From Streptococcus mitis (GTDB lineage: Bacteria; Bacillota; Bacilli; Lactobacillales; Streptococcaceae): a stretch of 42,534 nt of DNA. The stretch is taken from positions 1 through 42,534 of the forward strand of contig NZ_WIJP01000016.1 of assembly GCF_009496155.1 (NCBI RefSeq), written 5' to 3'. A program made the position numbers and the translations under genes. A model generated the notes under the pieces. That model did no database searches, was not told where the DNA came from, and saw only the letters and a program-made list of their open reading frames with translations. Numbering within the stretch: position 1 is the first letter of the stretch; the number at the start of each line of letters is the position of its first letter. Below are positions 8,970 through 17,975 of this stretch, in pieces.

Positions 8970-9060
8970 CAAGAAGATAATATAGCTATTATATATATCT
9001 TTCTTTTTCCATTCGGTCTCCTTATATAAAAAAGCGATTCATTTTGAACCGCTTTTTCTT
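8970..9060 (+). ncRNA. Candidate small RNA with an anti-Shine-Dalgarno stretch
   Basis: The predicted ~90-nt transcript starts after the TTGACA/TATTAT promoter and would end at the hairpin shared with cshA (AGCG-ATTCA / TGAACCGCT, then TTTTTCTT). Just before the hairpin it carries the pyrimidine-rich run CGGTCTCCTT, complementary to AAGGAGA-type ribosome binding sites and typical of regulatory RNA seeds. There is no ORF with a ribosome site. On this strand the stem has one A-C mismatch, so readthrough as cshA antisense RNA is an alternative. Confidence 0.4.
9027..9058 (-). terminator. cshA terminator (partly bidirectional)
   Basis: AGCGGTTCA and TGAATCGCT pair on the minus strand with one G-U, followed by TTTTTTATA, just after the cshA stop codon. 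The plus strand also shows a T-run after the same hairpin. Confidence 0.8.
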
Positions 9061-10633
9061 ATTTATCACCCTTGTTACGAATCACAAAGCCTGTTTTCTT
9101 TTCACTTGAAGTAGTGCGTGGTTTTTTATTATCTTTACGGTAACGTTTTTCCTTATCAAAACGATCGTTGCCACGACTGCCTTTCTTGAAATCATCACGA
9201 CGACCACCACGACGGTTGTCTCCTCGGCGATTATCACGACGGTCATCTCCACGACGACCTCCCTTACCTTTACCGCCGAAGCCATTACCTGATGGTTTAA
9301 ACGGCAGTGGTTTTTCACGCGCAATCTCCACTTCAGGCAGACTATCTGGATCTTGAACAGTCAGACTCAAGATATACATTGCCAATTCTTCTGGAGTAAA
9401 CTCAGCAGCTAGTTTACGAGCATCCTTGCCAAATTTCTCAAAGTTGGCACGAATGGTTTCATCTGTAAAATCACGTTCGATTTTCTTGAGAGCTACCTGT
9501 TTTTTAGCTTGGAAGGCTTCTTCTGCACTTGCAGGTTTGAGACCTTTCATGCGTTTCTTGGTCAAGTTTTCAATGATTTGGAGGTAACCCATTTCATTTG
9601 GTGATACGAAAGTAATAGACTGACCTGACTTACCAGCACGACCTGTACGACCGATACGGTGAACATAACTTTCAGGATCTTGTGGAATATCGTAGTTATA
9701 GACATGAGTCACACCTGAAATATCCAAGCCACGCGCTGCAACGTCTGTCGCAACTAGAACATCAAGATTGCCATTTTTAAAGTCACGAAGGACACGAAGA
9801 CGTTTATTTTGGTCTAGGTCACCATGAATTCCTTCTGCACGGAAGCCACGGATTTTAAGACCACGAGTCAATTCATCTACACGGCGTTTGGTACGACCAA
9901 ATACGATAGCAAGTTCTGGTTGTTCCACGTCCATGAGACGTGTCATAGTATCAAATTTTTCTTGTTCCTTAACTCGGATATAGTACTGGTCAACCAATTC
10001 TGTTGTCAATTCCTTGGCAGCAATCTTCACATGCTCAGGTTCTTTCATAAACTGAACACCGATACGTTTGATGGCATCTGGCATAGTTGCTGAGAAAAGC
10101 AAAGTTTGACGGTTTTCAGGAACACGAGAAATGATAGCTTCAATGTCTTCAAGGAAGCCCATGTTGAGCATTTCATCCGCTTCGTCAAGGATGAGAGTTT
10201 CAATATCTTGTAATTTCAAGGCCTTGCGTTTGATCAAGTCTAAGAGACGACCAGGTGTTCCCACCACGATATGGGCACCAGATTTAAGAGCCTTAATTTG
10301 TTTTTCAATGCTTGATCCACCGTATACTGAGCGAACCTTGACTCCCTTACTGCGACCAAAGCGGAAGAGTTCCTCCTGACTTTGGACAGCGAGTTCACGA
10401 GTTGGAGCGATGACCAAGGCTTGGATAGTTGCTTCTTCTGTACGGATTTTTTCAAGGGTAGGCAAGCCAAAGGCTGCAGTTTTCCCTGTACCAGTCTGTG
10501 CTTGACCGATAACGTCTTTTCCTTCAAGAGCCAAGGGAATAGTTTGTTCTTGGATAGGACTAGCTTCTACAAATCCAGCTTTTTCAATCTCTGCTAGCAA
10601 ATCAGCAGACAAGTTTAATTCATTAAATTTCAC
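9059..10633 (-). CDS. cshA: DEAD-box ATP-dependent RNA helicase CshA
   Basis: 524 residues from a GTG start at 10633. The helicase motifs occur in order: Q motif (EASPIQEQTIP), AQTGTGKTAAF (Walker A), PTRELA, TPGRLLDL, DEADEML (motif II), SATMP (III), VATDVAARGLD (V), HRIGRTGRAG (VI). A basic Arg/Gly/Asp-rich tail follows (about 455-524). The family unwinds structured RNA in mRNA decay (degradosome) and ribosome assembly, especially in the cold. The start has only a weak purine stretch upstream; an ATG 9 nt downstream is out of frame. It is preceded by a long leader and followed by its own terminator, so it is monocistronic. Confidence 0.96.
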   Translation of the reverse strand: MKFNELNLSADLLAEIEKAGFVEASPIQEQTIPLALEGKDVIGQAQTGTGKTAAFGLPTLEKIRTEEATIQALVIAPTRELAVQSQEELFRFGRSKGVKVRSVYGGSSIEKQIKALKSGAHIVVGTPGRLLDLIKRKALKLQDIETLILDEADEMLNMGFLEDIEAIISRVPENRQTLLFSATMPDAIKRIGVQFMKEPEHVKIAAKELTTELVDQYYIRVKEQEKFDTMTRLMDVEQPELAIVFGRTKRRVDELTRGLKIRGFRAEGIHGDLDQNKRLRVLRDFKNGNLDVLVATDVAARGLDISGVTHVYNYDIPQDPESYVHRIGRTGRAGKSGQSITFVSPNEMGYLQIIENLTKKRMKGLKPASAEEAFQAKKQVALKKIERDFTDETIRANFEKFGKDARKLAAEFTPEELAMYILSLTVQDPDSLPEVEIAREKPLPFKPSGNGFGGKGKGGRRGDDRRDNRRGDNRRGGRRDDFKKGSRGNDRFDKEKRYRKDNKKPRTTSSEKKTGFVIRNKGDK

Positions 10634-10798
10634 GTTATTCTTCTTTCTAAAGGTGGTGCGAAGCCACCCTATAGGGCTTAGTTTATACTTTTCTTTTTAT
10701 GACGTATTTTCATATACTGGATATAAAATCGTGTTGCTTCTTTTCCACAAAAGAAAAGTACTGTTTTCTTTGCAACCTATCTAGTATAACACAAGAGA
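10634..10798 (-). promoter_or_regulatory. cshA promoter and ~150-nt structured 5' leader
   Basis: An extended -10, TGTTATACT (TATACT at 10793-10798), predicts transcription from about 10786, leaving ~150 nt before the GTG. Near the gene the leader contains a GGTGG-CCACC hairpin and the palindrome CCCTATAGGG. Long leaders with hairpins are common in cold-regulated helicase mRNAs; regulation here is inferred. Confidence 0.5.
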
Positions 10799-10931
10799 GA
10801 AGCAAAAGATAGCTAAATCCGTCGATAAAATCATGTAAACGATTTTTCAGAGAAAATAAGGATGAAATTTCCACTATTTCATAAACTTTTTTAAAGCGTA
10901 GCAGAATTGTGCAAAAGTTTTTTTCTTGTGC

Positions 10932-10954
10932 TAGAATGAAATTCGAATAGGAGG
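10932..10954 (+). promoter_or_regulatory. Promoter and ribosome site of the disulfide reductase gene
   Basis: An extended -10, TGCTAGAAT (TAGAAT at 10932-10937), is followed by AGGAGG 9 nt before the ATG at 10963. No clear -35 is visible. Confidence 0.5.
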
Positions 10955-10962
10955 AACTCTAA

Positions 10963-12279
10963 ATGTTAACTTATGATTTAATCGTTATCGGATTTGGTAA
11001 AGCTGGTAAAACACTAGCTGGTAAATTGGCTTCAGCTGGCAAAAAAGTTGCCCTCATTGAACGTAGCAAAGCTATGTATGGTGGAACTTGTATCAACATC
11101 GGTTGTATCCCAACTAAGACTTTGCTAGTTGCTGCTGAGAAGGACTTGTCTTTTGAAGAAGTGATTGCTACCAAAAACACTATCACTGGTCGCCTCAACG
11201 GTAAAAACTATGCTACTGTTGCTGGTACAGGCGTGGACATCTTTGATGCGGAAGCTCACTTCCTTTCAAATAAAGTCATTGAAATCCAAGCTGGTGATGA
11301 AAAGAAAGAACTGACTGCTGAAACAATCGTCATCAACACTGGTGCTGTTTCAAACGTCTTGCCAATCCCTGGACTTGCTACGAGCAAGAACGTTTTTGAC
11401 TCAACAGGTATCCAAAACTTGGACAAATTGCCTGAAAACCTTGGTGTCCTTGGTGGTGGAAATATCGGTCTTGAATTTGCTGGTCTTTACAACAAACTTG
11501 GAAGCAAGGTTACAGTCCTAGATGCCTTGGATACTTTCCTTCCTCGTGCAGAACCTTCCATCGCGGCTCTTGCTAAACAATACATGGAAGAAGACGGTAT
11601 TGAATTGCTTCAAAACATCCGTACTACTGAAATCAAAAATGACGGTGACCAAGTCCTTGTCGTAACTGAAAACGAAACTTACCGTTTCGATGCCCTTCTC
11701 TACGCAACAGGACGTAAACCAAACGTAGAACCACTTCAACTTGAAAATACAGATATTGAACTAACTGAACGTGGTGCTATTAAAGTAGACAAACATTGTC
11801 AAACAAACGTTCCCGGTGTCTTTGCGGTTGGAGATGTCAACGGTGGCCTTCAATTTACTTACATTTCACTTGATGACTTCCGTGTTGTTTACAGCTACCT
11901 TGCTGGAGATGGCAGCTACACTCTTGAAGACCGTCTCAATGTACCAAACACCATGTTTATCACACCTGCACTTTCACAAGTTGGTTTGACTGAAAGTCAA
12001 GCAGCTGATTTGAAACTTCCATACGCCGTTAAGGAAATCCCTGTTGCAGCAATGCCTCGTGGTCACGTAAATGGAGACCTTCGCGGAGCTTTCAAAGCTG
12101 TTGTGAATACTGAAACAAAAGAAATTCTTGGAGCAAGCATCTTCTCAGAAGGTTCTCAAGAAATCATCAACATCATCACTGTTGCTATGGACAACAAGAT
12201 TCCTTACACTTACTTCACAAAACAAATCTTCACTCACCCAACCTTGGCTGAGAACTTGAATGACTTGTTTGCGATTTAA
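10963..12279 (+). CDS. FAD/NAD(P)-dependent pyridine nucleotide-disulfide oxidoreductase (Har/RclA-like hypothiocyanous acid reductase)
   Basis: 438 residues. An N-terminal FAD-binding motif (VIGFGKAGKTLAG, residues 8-20) precedes the redox-active disulfide in GGTCINIGCIPTK (Cys43 and Cys48). A second Rossmann motif (GVLGGGNIGLEFAG, ~163-176) binds NAD(P)H. AVGDVNGG closes the FAD site, and the C-terminal dimerization domain ends in FTHPTLAEN. The gene sits between cshA and murT, the position of the pneumococcal enzyme reported to reduce hypothiocyanous acid, the oxidant made by host lactoperoxidase. The specific substrate is inferred from that synteny; mercuric, glutathione or dihydrolipoyl reductase activity is less likely given length and motifs. 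Monocistronic, with its own promoter and terminator. Confidence 0.85.
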   Translation: MLTYDLIVIGFGKAGKTLAGKLASAGKKVALIERSKAMYGGTCINIGCIPTKTLLVAAEKDLSFEEVIATKNTITGRLNGKNYATVAGTGVDIFDAEAHFLSNKVIEIQAGDEKKELTAETIVINTGAVSNVLPIPGLATSKNVFDSTGIQNLDKLPENLGVLGGGNIGLEFAGLYNKLGSKVTVLDALDTFLPRAEPSIAALAKQYMEEDGIELLQNIRTTEIKNDGDQVLVVTENETYRFDALLYATGRKPNVEPLQLENTDIELTERGAIKVDKHCQTNVPGVFAVGDVNGGLQFTYISLDDFRVVYSYLAGDGSYTLEDRLNVPNTMFITPALSQVGLTESQAADLKLPYAVKEIPVAAMPRGHVNGDLRGAFKAVVNTETKEILGASIFSEGSQEIINIITVAMDNKIPYTYFTKQIFTHPTLAENLNDLFAI

Positions 12280-12300
12280 GTTGAAGTCTCATCTTAACTG

Positions 12301-12323
12301 ACAGCCCTCTTTGGGCTGTTTTT
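12301..12323 (+). terminator. Rho-independent terminator after the disulfide reductase gene
   Basis: ACAGCCC-tcttt-GGGCTGT followed by TTTTT. Confidence 0.92.
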
Positions 12324-12339
12324 ACTTCTGCGGAACCTC

Positions 12340-12444
12340 ATACTCTTTGAAAATCAAATGCAAACTACGTCAGCTTCACCTTGCCGTACTCAAGTACAGT
12401 CTGCGGCTAGCTTCCTAGTTTGCTCTTTGGTTTTCATTGAGTAT
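12340..12444 (+). repeat. BOX element (boxA-boxC type)
   Basis: The element starts ATACTCTTTGAAAATC, includes the internal CTTCACCTTGCCGTACTC and GCGGCTAGCTTCCTAGT segments, and ends TTTTCATTGAGTAT. This is the pneumococcal/mitis-group BOX layout. It lies between the reductase terminator and the murT promoter. Confidence 0.9.
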
Positions 12445-12470
12445 CAAATCTGTCTTTTCCCTCTTTTATG

Positions 12471-12486
12471 ATATAATAGAAACATG
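12471..12486 (+). promoter_or_regulatory. murT extended -10 promoter only 6 nt before the ATG
   Basis: TGATATAAT (TATAAT 12472-12477) is followed by 6 nt and then the ATG at 12484. The expected start site falls on or beside the start codon, and there is no Shine-Dalgarno. The murT-gatD mRNA is probably leaderless. Confidence 0.6.
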
Positions 12487-13827
12487 AAATTAAAAACTAC
12501 TTTGGGCCTTCTTGCTGGGCGTTCTTCCCACTTCGTTTTAAGTCGTCTTGGCCGTGGAAGTACGCTCCCAGGAAAACTCGCCCTTCAATTTGATAAAGAT
12601 ATTTTACAAAACCTAGCTAAGAACTACGAGATTGTCGTGGTCACTGGAACCAACGGAAAAACCTTGACAACTGCCCTCACTGTCGGCATTTTAAAAGAGG
12701 TTTATGGTCAAGTTCTGACCAACCCAAGTGGTGCCAACATGATTACAGGGATTGCGACAACTTTCTTAACAGCCAAGTCTTCTAAAACTGGGAAAAATAT
12801 TGCCGTCCTAGAAATCGATGAAGCCAGTCTATCTCGTATCTGTGACTATATCCAGCCAAGCCTTTTTGTCATCACGAATATCTTCCGTGACCAGATGGAC
12901 CGCTATGGTGAGATTTACACAACTTACAAGATGATTTTGGATGCTATTCGTAAGGTGCCTACAGCTACTGTCCTCCTTAATGGAGACAGTCCACTTTTCT
13001 ACAAGCCAGCTATTCAAAATCCTGTACAGTATTTTGGTTTTGACTTGGAGAAAGGGCCAGCCCAACTGGCTCACTATAATACCGAAGGGATTCTCTGCCC
13101 TGACTGTCAAGGAATCCTCAAATACGAGCATAATACCTATGCAAACTTGGGTGCCTATATCTGTGAAGGCTGCGGATGTAAACGTCCTAATCTCGACTAT
13201 CGCTTGACAGAACTAGTTGAGTTGACCAACAATCGCTCTCGCTTTGTCATTGACGGACAAGAATACGGTATTCAAATCGGTGGTCTCTACAATATCTACA
13301 ACGCCCTAGCTGCGGTTGCCATCGCCCGTTTCCTTGGTGCTGATTCACAACTCATCAAGCAAGGATTTGATAAGAGTCGTGCTGTCTTTGGACGCCAAGA
13401 AACCTTCCATATCGGGGACAAGGAATGCACCCTTGTCTTGATTAAAAATCCAGTCGGTGCAACTCAAGCTATCGAGATGATTAAACTAGCACCTTATCCA
13501 TTTAGCCTATCAGTCCTCCTTAATGCCAACTATGCAGACGGTATTGATACCAGCTGGATCTGGGATGCTGATTTTGAACAAATCACTGACATGGACATTC
13601 CCGAAATCAACGCTGGCGGTGTTCGCCATTCTGAAATCGCTCGTCGTCTACGAGTAACAGGCTATCCAGCTGAGAAAATCACTGAAACGAGTAGTCTGGA
13701 ACAAGTTCTTAAGACAATTGAGAATCAAGAATGCAAGCATGCCTATATCCTGGCTACCTATACTGCTATGCTGGAATTCCGCGAACTGCTGGCTAGTCGT
13801 CAGATTGTTAGAAAGGAGATGAACTAA
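12484..13827 (+). CDS. murT: Lipid II isoglutaminyl synthase, Mur-ligase-like subunit MurT
   Basis: 447 residues. With GatD it amidates the alpha-carboxyl of D-glutamate in lipid II to D-isoglutamine, which pneumococcus needs for efficient peptidoglycan cross-linking. The Mur-ligase ATP loop is [15 protein letters not shown] (about 53-67). A central zinc ribbon can be read from CPDC (~204-207) and CEGCGC (~231-236), an insertion specific to MurT. The C-terminal DUF1727-type domain ends before the GatD start. The stop overlaps the gatD ATG by one base (TAATG). No ribosome site is visible at the start; the promoter sits right in front of the ATG. Confidence 0.96.
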   Translation: MKLKTTLGLLAGRSSHFVLSRLGRGSTLPGKLALQFDKDILQNLAKNYEIVVVTGTNGKTLTTALTVGILKEVYGQVLTNPSGANMITGIATTFLTAKSSKTGKNIAVLEIDEASLSRICDYIQPSLFVITNIFRDQMDRYGEIYTTYKMILDAIRKVPTATVLLNGDSPLFYKPAIQNPVQYFGFDLEKGPAQLAHYNTEGILCPDCQGILKYEHNTYANLGAYICEGCGCKRPNLDYRLTELVELTNNRSRFVIDGQEYGIQIGGLYNIYNALAAVAIARFLGADSQLIKQGFDKSRAVFGRQETFHIGDKECTLVLIKNPVGATQAIEMIKLAPYPFSLSVLLNANYADGIDTSWIWDADFEQITDMDIPEINAGGVRHSEIARRLRVTGYPAEKITETSSLEQVLKTIENQECKHAYILATYTAMLEFRELLASRQIVRKEMN

Positions 13828-14609
13828 TGGTTTATACTTCACTTTCCTCAAAAGATGGCAATTACCCCTATCAGCTCAACATCGCTCACCTCTATGGAAA
13901 CCTCATGAATACCTACGGGGACAATGGAAACATTCTCATGCTCAAGTATGTGGCTGAAAAACTGGGAGCCCATGTGACCGTTGACATCGTTTCACTTCAT
14001 GATGATTTTGATGAAAACCACTACGACATTGCCTTTTTCGGTGGCGGTCAAGACTTTGAACAAAGTATTATTGCAGACGACCTACCTGCTAAAAAAGAGA
14101 GCATTGACAACTACATCCAAAACGACGGTGTGATTCTGGCTATCTGCGGTGGTTTCCAACTATTGGGTCAATACTATATTGAAGCTTCAGGGAAACGCAT
14201 CGAAGGGCTAGGGGTCATGGGACATTATACCCTTAATCAAACCAACAACCGCTTTATCGGGGACATCAAGATTCACAATGAAGATTTCAATGAAACCTAC
14301 TATGGATTTGAAAACCACCAAGGACGTACCTTCCTCTCGGATGACCAAAAACCACTGGGACAGGTTGTCTATGGAAATGGAAACAATGAAGAAAAGGTCG
14401 GCGAAGGGGTTCATTATAAGAATGTCTTTGGTTCTTACTTCCACGGGCCTATCCTCTCTCGTAATGCCAATCTAGCTTATCGCCTAGTCACTACTGCCCT
14501 CAAGAAGAAATATGGTCAGGACATTCAACTCCCTGCTTATGAGGACATTCTCAGCCAAGAAATCGCTGAAGAATACAGCGATGTTAAAAGCAAGGCTGAC
14601 TTTTCTTAA
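13827..14609 (+). CDS. gatD: Lipid II isoglutaminyl synthase, glutamine amidotransferase subunit GatD
   Basis: 260 residues with a class I-like (CobB/CobQ) glutaminase fold. The nucleophile is Cys107 in [10 protein letters not shown], with the catalytic His in YFHGPIL (~207). It releases ammonia from glutamine and passes it to MurT. It is translationally coupled to murT by a one-base overlap, with the ribosome site AAGGAG inside the murT end. A terminator follows directly. Confidence 0.96.
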   Translation: MVYTSLSSKDGNYPYQLNIAHLYGNLMNTYGDNGNILMLKYVAEKLGAHVTVDIVSLHDDFDENHYDIAFFGGGQDFEQSIIADDLPAKKESIDNYIQNDGVILAICGGFQLLGQYYIEASGKRIEGLGVMGHYTLNQTNNRFIGDIKIHNEDFNETYYGFENHQGRTFLSDDQKPLGQVVYGNGNNEEKVGEGVHYKNVFGSYFHGPILSRNANLAYRLVTTALKKKYGQDIQLPAYEDILSQEIAEEYSDVKSKADFS

Positions 14610-14628
14610 ACCAAGGAAAACTCTATCA

Positions 14629-14660
14629 AAGAACTCCGTCATCATATCGGAGTTCTTTTT
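14629..14660 (+). terminator. Terminator of murT-gatD
   Basis: AAGAACTCCG / CGGAGTTCTT stem followed by TTTT. Confidence 0.9.
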
Positions 14661-14736
14661 ATCTTTTCTTTTACCCTTCTCCCTTGCATTTTCTCTCTTT
14701 TTTTGCCAAAATAGAGGGGTAGAAAGAAGGTAGCAT

Positions 14737-15819
14737 ATGTCTAAATTACAACAAATCGTAACATATCTTGAAACTGAAAAACTAGACGTCGCTGTCGTAT
14801 CTGACCCCGTCACAATCAATTACCTCACTGGTTTTTACAGTGATCCCCATGAACGCCAAATGTTCCTTTTTGTCCTAGCTGATCAGGAACCGCTCCTCTT
14901 CGTTCCAGCCCTTGAGGTTGAGCGTGCAAGCAGCACTGTTTCTTTTCCAGTTGTGGGCTATGTGGATTCTGAAAATCCATGGAAAAAAATGAAAGATGCT
15001 CTTCCACAACTTGACTTCAAACGTGTAGCTGTTGAGTTTGACAATCTCATCTTGACAAAATACCATGGCTTGAAATCAGTCTTTGAAACTGCTGAGTTTG
15101 ACAACCTCACTCCTCGTATCCAACGCATGCGCCTCATCAAATCAGCTGACGAAGTGCAAAAAATGATGGTTGCAGGTCTCTATGCGGACAAGGCTGTTAA
15201 GGTTGGTTTTGATAATATTTCTCTTGATAAGACCGAAACAGATATCATCGCTCAAATTGACTTTGCCATGAAACGTGAAGGCTATGAAATGAGCTTTGAT
15301 ACCATGGTCTTGACTGGTGATAATGCTGCAAATCCGCACGGTATTCCAGCAGCTAATAAGGTCGAAAATAACGCCCTTCTCCTCTTTGACCTGGGTGTTC
15401 TAGTCAATGGCTATGCGTCAGATATGACTCGTACAGTCGCTGTTGGTAAACCAGACCAATTCAAGAAAGACATTTATAACTTGACTCTTGAAGCCCAACA
15501 AGCTGCTCTTGACTTTATCAAACCAGGTGTGACTGCCCATGAAGTGGACCGCGCTGCCCGTGAGGTCATCGAAAAAGCTGGTTATGGCGAGTACTTCAAC
15601 CACCGTCTCGGTCACGGAATCGGTATGGATGTCCACGAATTCCCATCTATCATGGAAGGAAACGACATGGTCATCGAAGAAGGCATGTGCTTCTCCGTTG
15701 AACCAGGTATCTATATCCCTGGTAAAGTCGGCGTCCGTATCGAAGACTGCGGTGTTGTTACCAAGGACGGCTTCGACCTCTTTACAAGCACCAGCAAAGA
15801 TTTACTTTATTTTGATTAA
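14737..15819 (+). CDS. pepQ: Xaa-Pro dipeptidase (M24 metallopeptidase)
   Basis: 360 residues. It cleaves dipeptides with C-terminal proline in the cytosol, completing breakdown of imported peptides. An N-terminal creatinase-like domain (1-~125) is followed by the pita-bread domain with the five metal ligands: Asp in LLFDLGVLVNGY, Asp in SDMTRT, His in HRLGHGIG, Glu in CFSVEPGIY and Glu in VRIEDCG. AGAAGG lies upstream of the ATG. It has terminators on both sides and appears monocistronic. Confidence 0.93.
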   Translation: MSKLQQIVTYLETEKLDVAVVSDPVTINYLTGFYSDPHERQMFLFVLADQEPLLFVPALEVERASSTVSFPVVGYVDSENPWKKMKDALPQLDFKRVAVEFDNLILTKYHGLKSVFETAEFDNLTPRIQRMRLIKSADEVQKMMVAGLYADKAVKVGFDNISLDKTETDIIAQIDFAMKREGYEMSFDTMVLTGDNAANPHGIPAANKVENNALLLFDLGVLVNGYASDMTRTVAVGKPDQFKKDIYNLTLEAQQAALDFIKPGVTAHEVDRAAREVIEKAGYGEYFNHRLGHGIGMDVHEFPSIMEGNDMVIEEGMCFSVEPGIYIPGKVGVRIEDCGVVTKDGFDLFTSTSKDLLYFD

Positions 15820-15844
15820 TATTCTCGGAAAATCTTTCCACAAT

Positions 15845-15889
15845 AAAAACGCATAGTATCAAGGTTTCAACACTGTACTATGCGTTTTT
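15845..15889. terminator. Bidirectional terminator between pepQ and the ECF S-component gene
   Basis: AAAAACGCATAGTA and TACTATGCGTTTTT form a perfect 14-bp stem with A and T runs on both sides, serving the convergent genes. Confidence 0.93.
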
Positions 15890-15919
15890 CTGATTTGAAA
15901 GACTTTTGGCTCAGCCTCT

Positions 15920-16381
15920 TTACTTAATCTTCTTGATACTTTGACTAAGAATAATTCCTACAATCATCCCTACCATATTTTGCATGAAATTTGGTAGGAT
16001 TTCTGGTAGGGCTGCAGCCCAGCCATTCATCAAAGTTGAACCCAAGGCGTAGCCCCCTACCATGGCAATCGTTGCTAAGATAAGGCCTAACCACTGAGTT
16101 TTTCCTTTAAATCCTGCGAAAAATCCCTGCAAGCCATGGTTGACCAAGCTAAAGAACATCCACTGAGGATAACCTGATAAGAGATCAATCAAGAAACCTG
16201 CTAGTCCTCCGACTACAGCCCCTTCACGACTACCAAAGTAAAAGGCCGCAAAGAAGACACCCGCATCTAAAAGAGTTAGAATTCCTGTCGGTGTTGGAAT
16301 TTTTAAGAAATAACCTAGAACCACAGAAAGGGCGGTTAAGAGGGATACAAGGGCGATTTTAGTTGTTTTGGTTTGCTTCAT
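15920..16381 (-). CDS. ECF transporter S component, probably for vitamin B6 or a thiamin precursor
   Basis: 153 residues with five to six hydrophobic segments, the size and layout of ECF substrate-capture (S) subunits such as HmpT, PdxU and ThiW. These bind a vitamin precursor and share an energizing module (EcfAA'T) encoded elsewhere. It overlaps the upstream kinase gene by 23 bp, so transport and phosphorylation are coupled. The kinase's pyridoxine-kinase-like features favour vitamin B6; hydroxymethylpyrimidine is the alternative. The substrate cannot be decided from sequence. Confidence 0.8.
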   Translation of the reverse strand: MKQTKTTKIALVSLLTALSVVLGYFLKIPTPTGILTLLDAGVFFAAFYFGSREGAVVGGLAGFLIDLLSGYPQWMFFSLVNHGLQGFFAGFKGKTQWLGLILATIAMVGGYALGSTLMNGWAAALPEILPNFMQNMVGMIVGIILSQSIKKIK

Positions 16382-17132
16382 ATTGTCTTACTCCATACTG
16401 ATCTGCTTGTGCAATAGCACGATAAACGAAAGCCTTAGAGCTTTCTACTGCTGGTAAAAGTTCATCACCTTTGACTAGGTGACTGGCAATGCTGGAGGCA
16501 AAGGTACAACCTGCACCAGCATTTTGCCCTTGAATGACAGGATTTTCTAGGATAGTAAAGGTCTGTCCATCATAAAAGACATCTACAGCCTTGTCCTGAC
16601 TAAGGCGATTACCTCCCTTGATAATGACTGCTGGCGCTCCTAAGTCATGTAATTTCTGAGCTGCAGCCTTTATATCTTCCAAGGTTTTAATTTCCTGACT
16701 AGCTAATAATTCTGCTTCAGGAAGATTAGGCGTAATCACACTGACATGAGGGAAAAAACGAATCAACTCTTGGCAGAGTTCACTGACAGCTACATCGTGC
16801 GTTTCCTTGCAGACCAAGACAGGATCCAATACCACAGGCACTCTTGGACGCTGCTTGATAAAGTCCAAGGCCTTCTCAGCCACACTGACAGTTGGTAGAA
16901 GACCAATCTTAATTCCCCCAAACTCCACATCACGCAAGCTATCTAATTCATGTTGAAAAATGGTATCGTCAGTTGGAAAGACTTCAAATCCTTTTTCTGT
17001 TAAGGCTGTCAAGCAAGTCACTGCTACAAAGCCATGCAAGCCGTTCAAGGTATAGGTAGCCAAATCAGCGGACAAACCACCACCACTAAAAATATCATTT
17101 CCAGAAAGTGCTAAAATACGATTATTCTTCAT
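16359..17132 (-). CDS. pdxK: Pyridoxal/pyridoxine kinase of the ThiD-like (PfkB/ribokinase) family
   Basis: 257 residues. It phosphorylates vitamin B6 vitamers (or hydroxymethylpyrimidine) with ATP. Family marks: [14 protein letters not shown] near the N-terminus (residues 11-24), [11 protein letters not shown] (~99-109), and the anion hole [11 protein letters not shown] (~207-217), where Cys replaces the Asp of classical kinases, as in the ThiD-like pyridoxal kinases of Gram-positives. It overlaps truA upstream and the S-component gene downstream, forming a three-gene operon. Confidence 0.83.
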   Translation of the reverse strand: MKNNRILALSGNDIFSGGGLSADLATYTLNGLHGFVAVTCLTALTEKGFEVFPTDDTIFQHELDSLRDVEFGGIKIGLLPTVSVAEKALDFIKQRPRVPVVLDPVLVCKETHDVAVSELCQELIRFFPHVSVITPNLPEAELLASQEIKTLEDIKAAAQKLHDLGAPAVIIKGGNRLSQDKAVDVFYDGQTFTILENPVIQGQNAGAGCTFASSIASHLVKGDELLPAVESSKAFVYRAIAQADQYGVRQYEANQNN

Positions 17133-17871
17133 AACGAATCTCCTTTAAATACAAACCATTTGGTGCCGCAGTGGGACCAGCAAGTTGCCTGTCCTTCTTC
17201 TCCAAAACGAGGTCAATCTGCTCCACTGGCATGCGATTATTGCCGATTTTGAGCAGTGTCCCCACCATATTGCGAATCTGCTTATACAAGAAACCATTTC
17301 CTGAAAAGGTAAAAGTCAAAAACTGACCTGTCTCATCAACCCTGAGACTAGCTTCTGTAATAGTACGAACCTTATCCTCCACACTAGTCCCAGAGGCTGT
17401 AAAACCTGTAAAATCATGTGTTCCCTCTAGCTTCTTGATTGCAATCTGCATCCGTTCCACATCGAGTGGGTAGGGGAAGTGAGTAGCATAGTGACGGCGC
17501 ATTGGATTTTTAGGACGTCCTCTATCCACAATAAACTCATAGGTCTTGCTATGCTTGGCATAACGGCAATGAAAATCATCCGCCACAAGCTCAATCGAAA
17601 TCACATCAATATCTTCAGGAGACTGGGTGTCCAAAGCAAAACGGAGCTTCTCCTCATCCATTTGATAGGGCAGGTCAAAATGAATGACCTGTCCCAGAGC
17701 ATGAACCCCACTATCTGTCCTACCAGCACCATGAACAGTGATGGCTTTCCCCTTATTCAATCTAGTCAAGGTTTTTTCAAGTTCCTCCTGAACACTACGT
17801 GCATGGGGCTGGCGCTGAAAACCAGCAAAGGAGTAACCGTCATAGGAAATAGTTGCTTTGTATCTTGTCAT
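17122..17871 (-). CDS. truA: tRNA pseudouridine(38-40) synthase TruA
   Basis: 249 residues. The catalytic Asp is in [15 protein letters not shown] (~50-64). [11 protein letters not shown] and the [14 protein letters not shown] segment are also family typical. It modifies the anticodon arm of many tRNAs. It is the first gene of the truA-pdxK-S-component operon. The promoter lies immediately before the ATG and no ribosome site is visible, so the mRNA is probably leaderless. Confidence 0.95.
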   Translation of the reverse strand: MTRYKATISYDGYSFAGFQRQPHARSVQEELEKTLTRLNKGKAITVHGAGRTDSGVHALGQVIHFDLPYQMDEEKLRFALDTQSPEDIDVISIELVADDFHCRYAKHSKTYEFIVDRGRPKNPMRRHYATHFPYPLDVERMQIAIKKLEGTHDFTGFTASGTSVEDKVRTITEASLRVDETGQFLTFTFSGNGFLYKQIRNMVGTLLKIGNNRMPVEQIDLVLEKKDRQLAGPTAAPNGLYLKEIRYEE

Positions 17872-17907
17872 AACTTCTATTTTATCAAGAAATTAGTCTG
17901 TAGACAA
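17872..17907 (-). promoter_or_regulatory. truA promoter only 7 nt before the ATG
   Basis: TTGTCT (17902-17907) and TAAAAT (17879-17884), 17 nt apart with TGn before the -10. Seven nucleotides separate the -10 from the start codon, so transcription should begin at or next to the ATG. Confidence 0.65.
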
Positions 17908-17950
17908 GGTACAAAATTTAAAATTGTATGGGTGCAAAAATCACAAAAAG

Positions 17951-17975
17951 AAAAACTTAGGAAACTAATCCTAAG
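17951..17975 (-). terminator. MFS-gene terminator overlapping its stop codon
   Basis: CTTAGGA and TCCTAAG pair on the minus strand, followed by TTTTTC. The first arm includes the stop codon at 17971-17973. Confidence 0.8.

Noticed and set aside
9082..9356. ORFs in other frames over the cshA basic tail
   Set aside because: Low-complexity Arg/Gly/Asp repeat read in other frames; no independent evidence.
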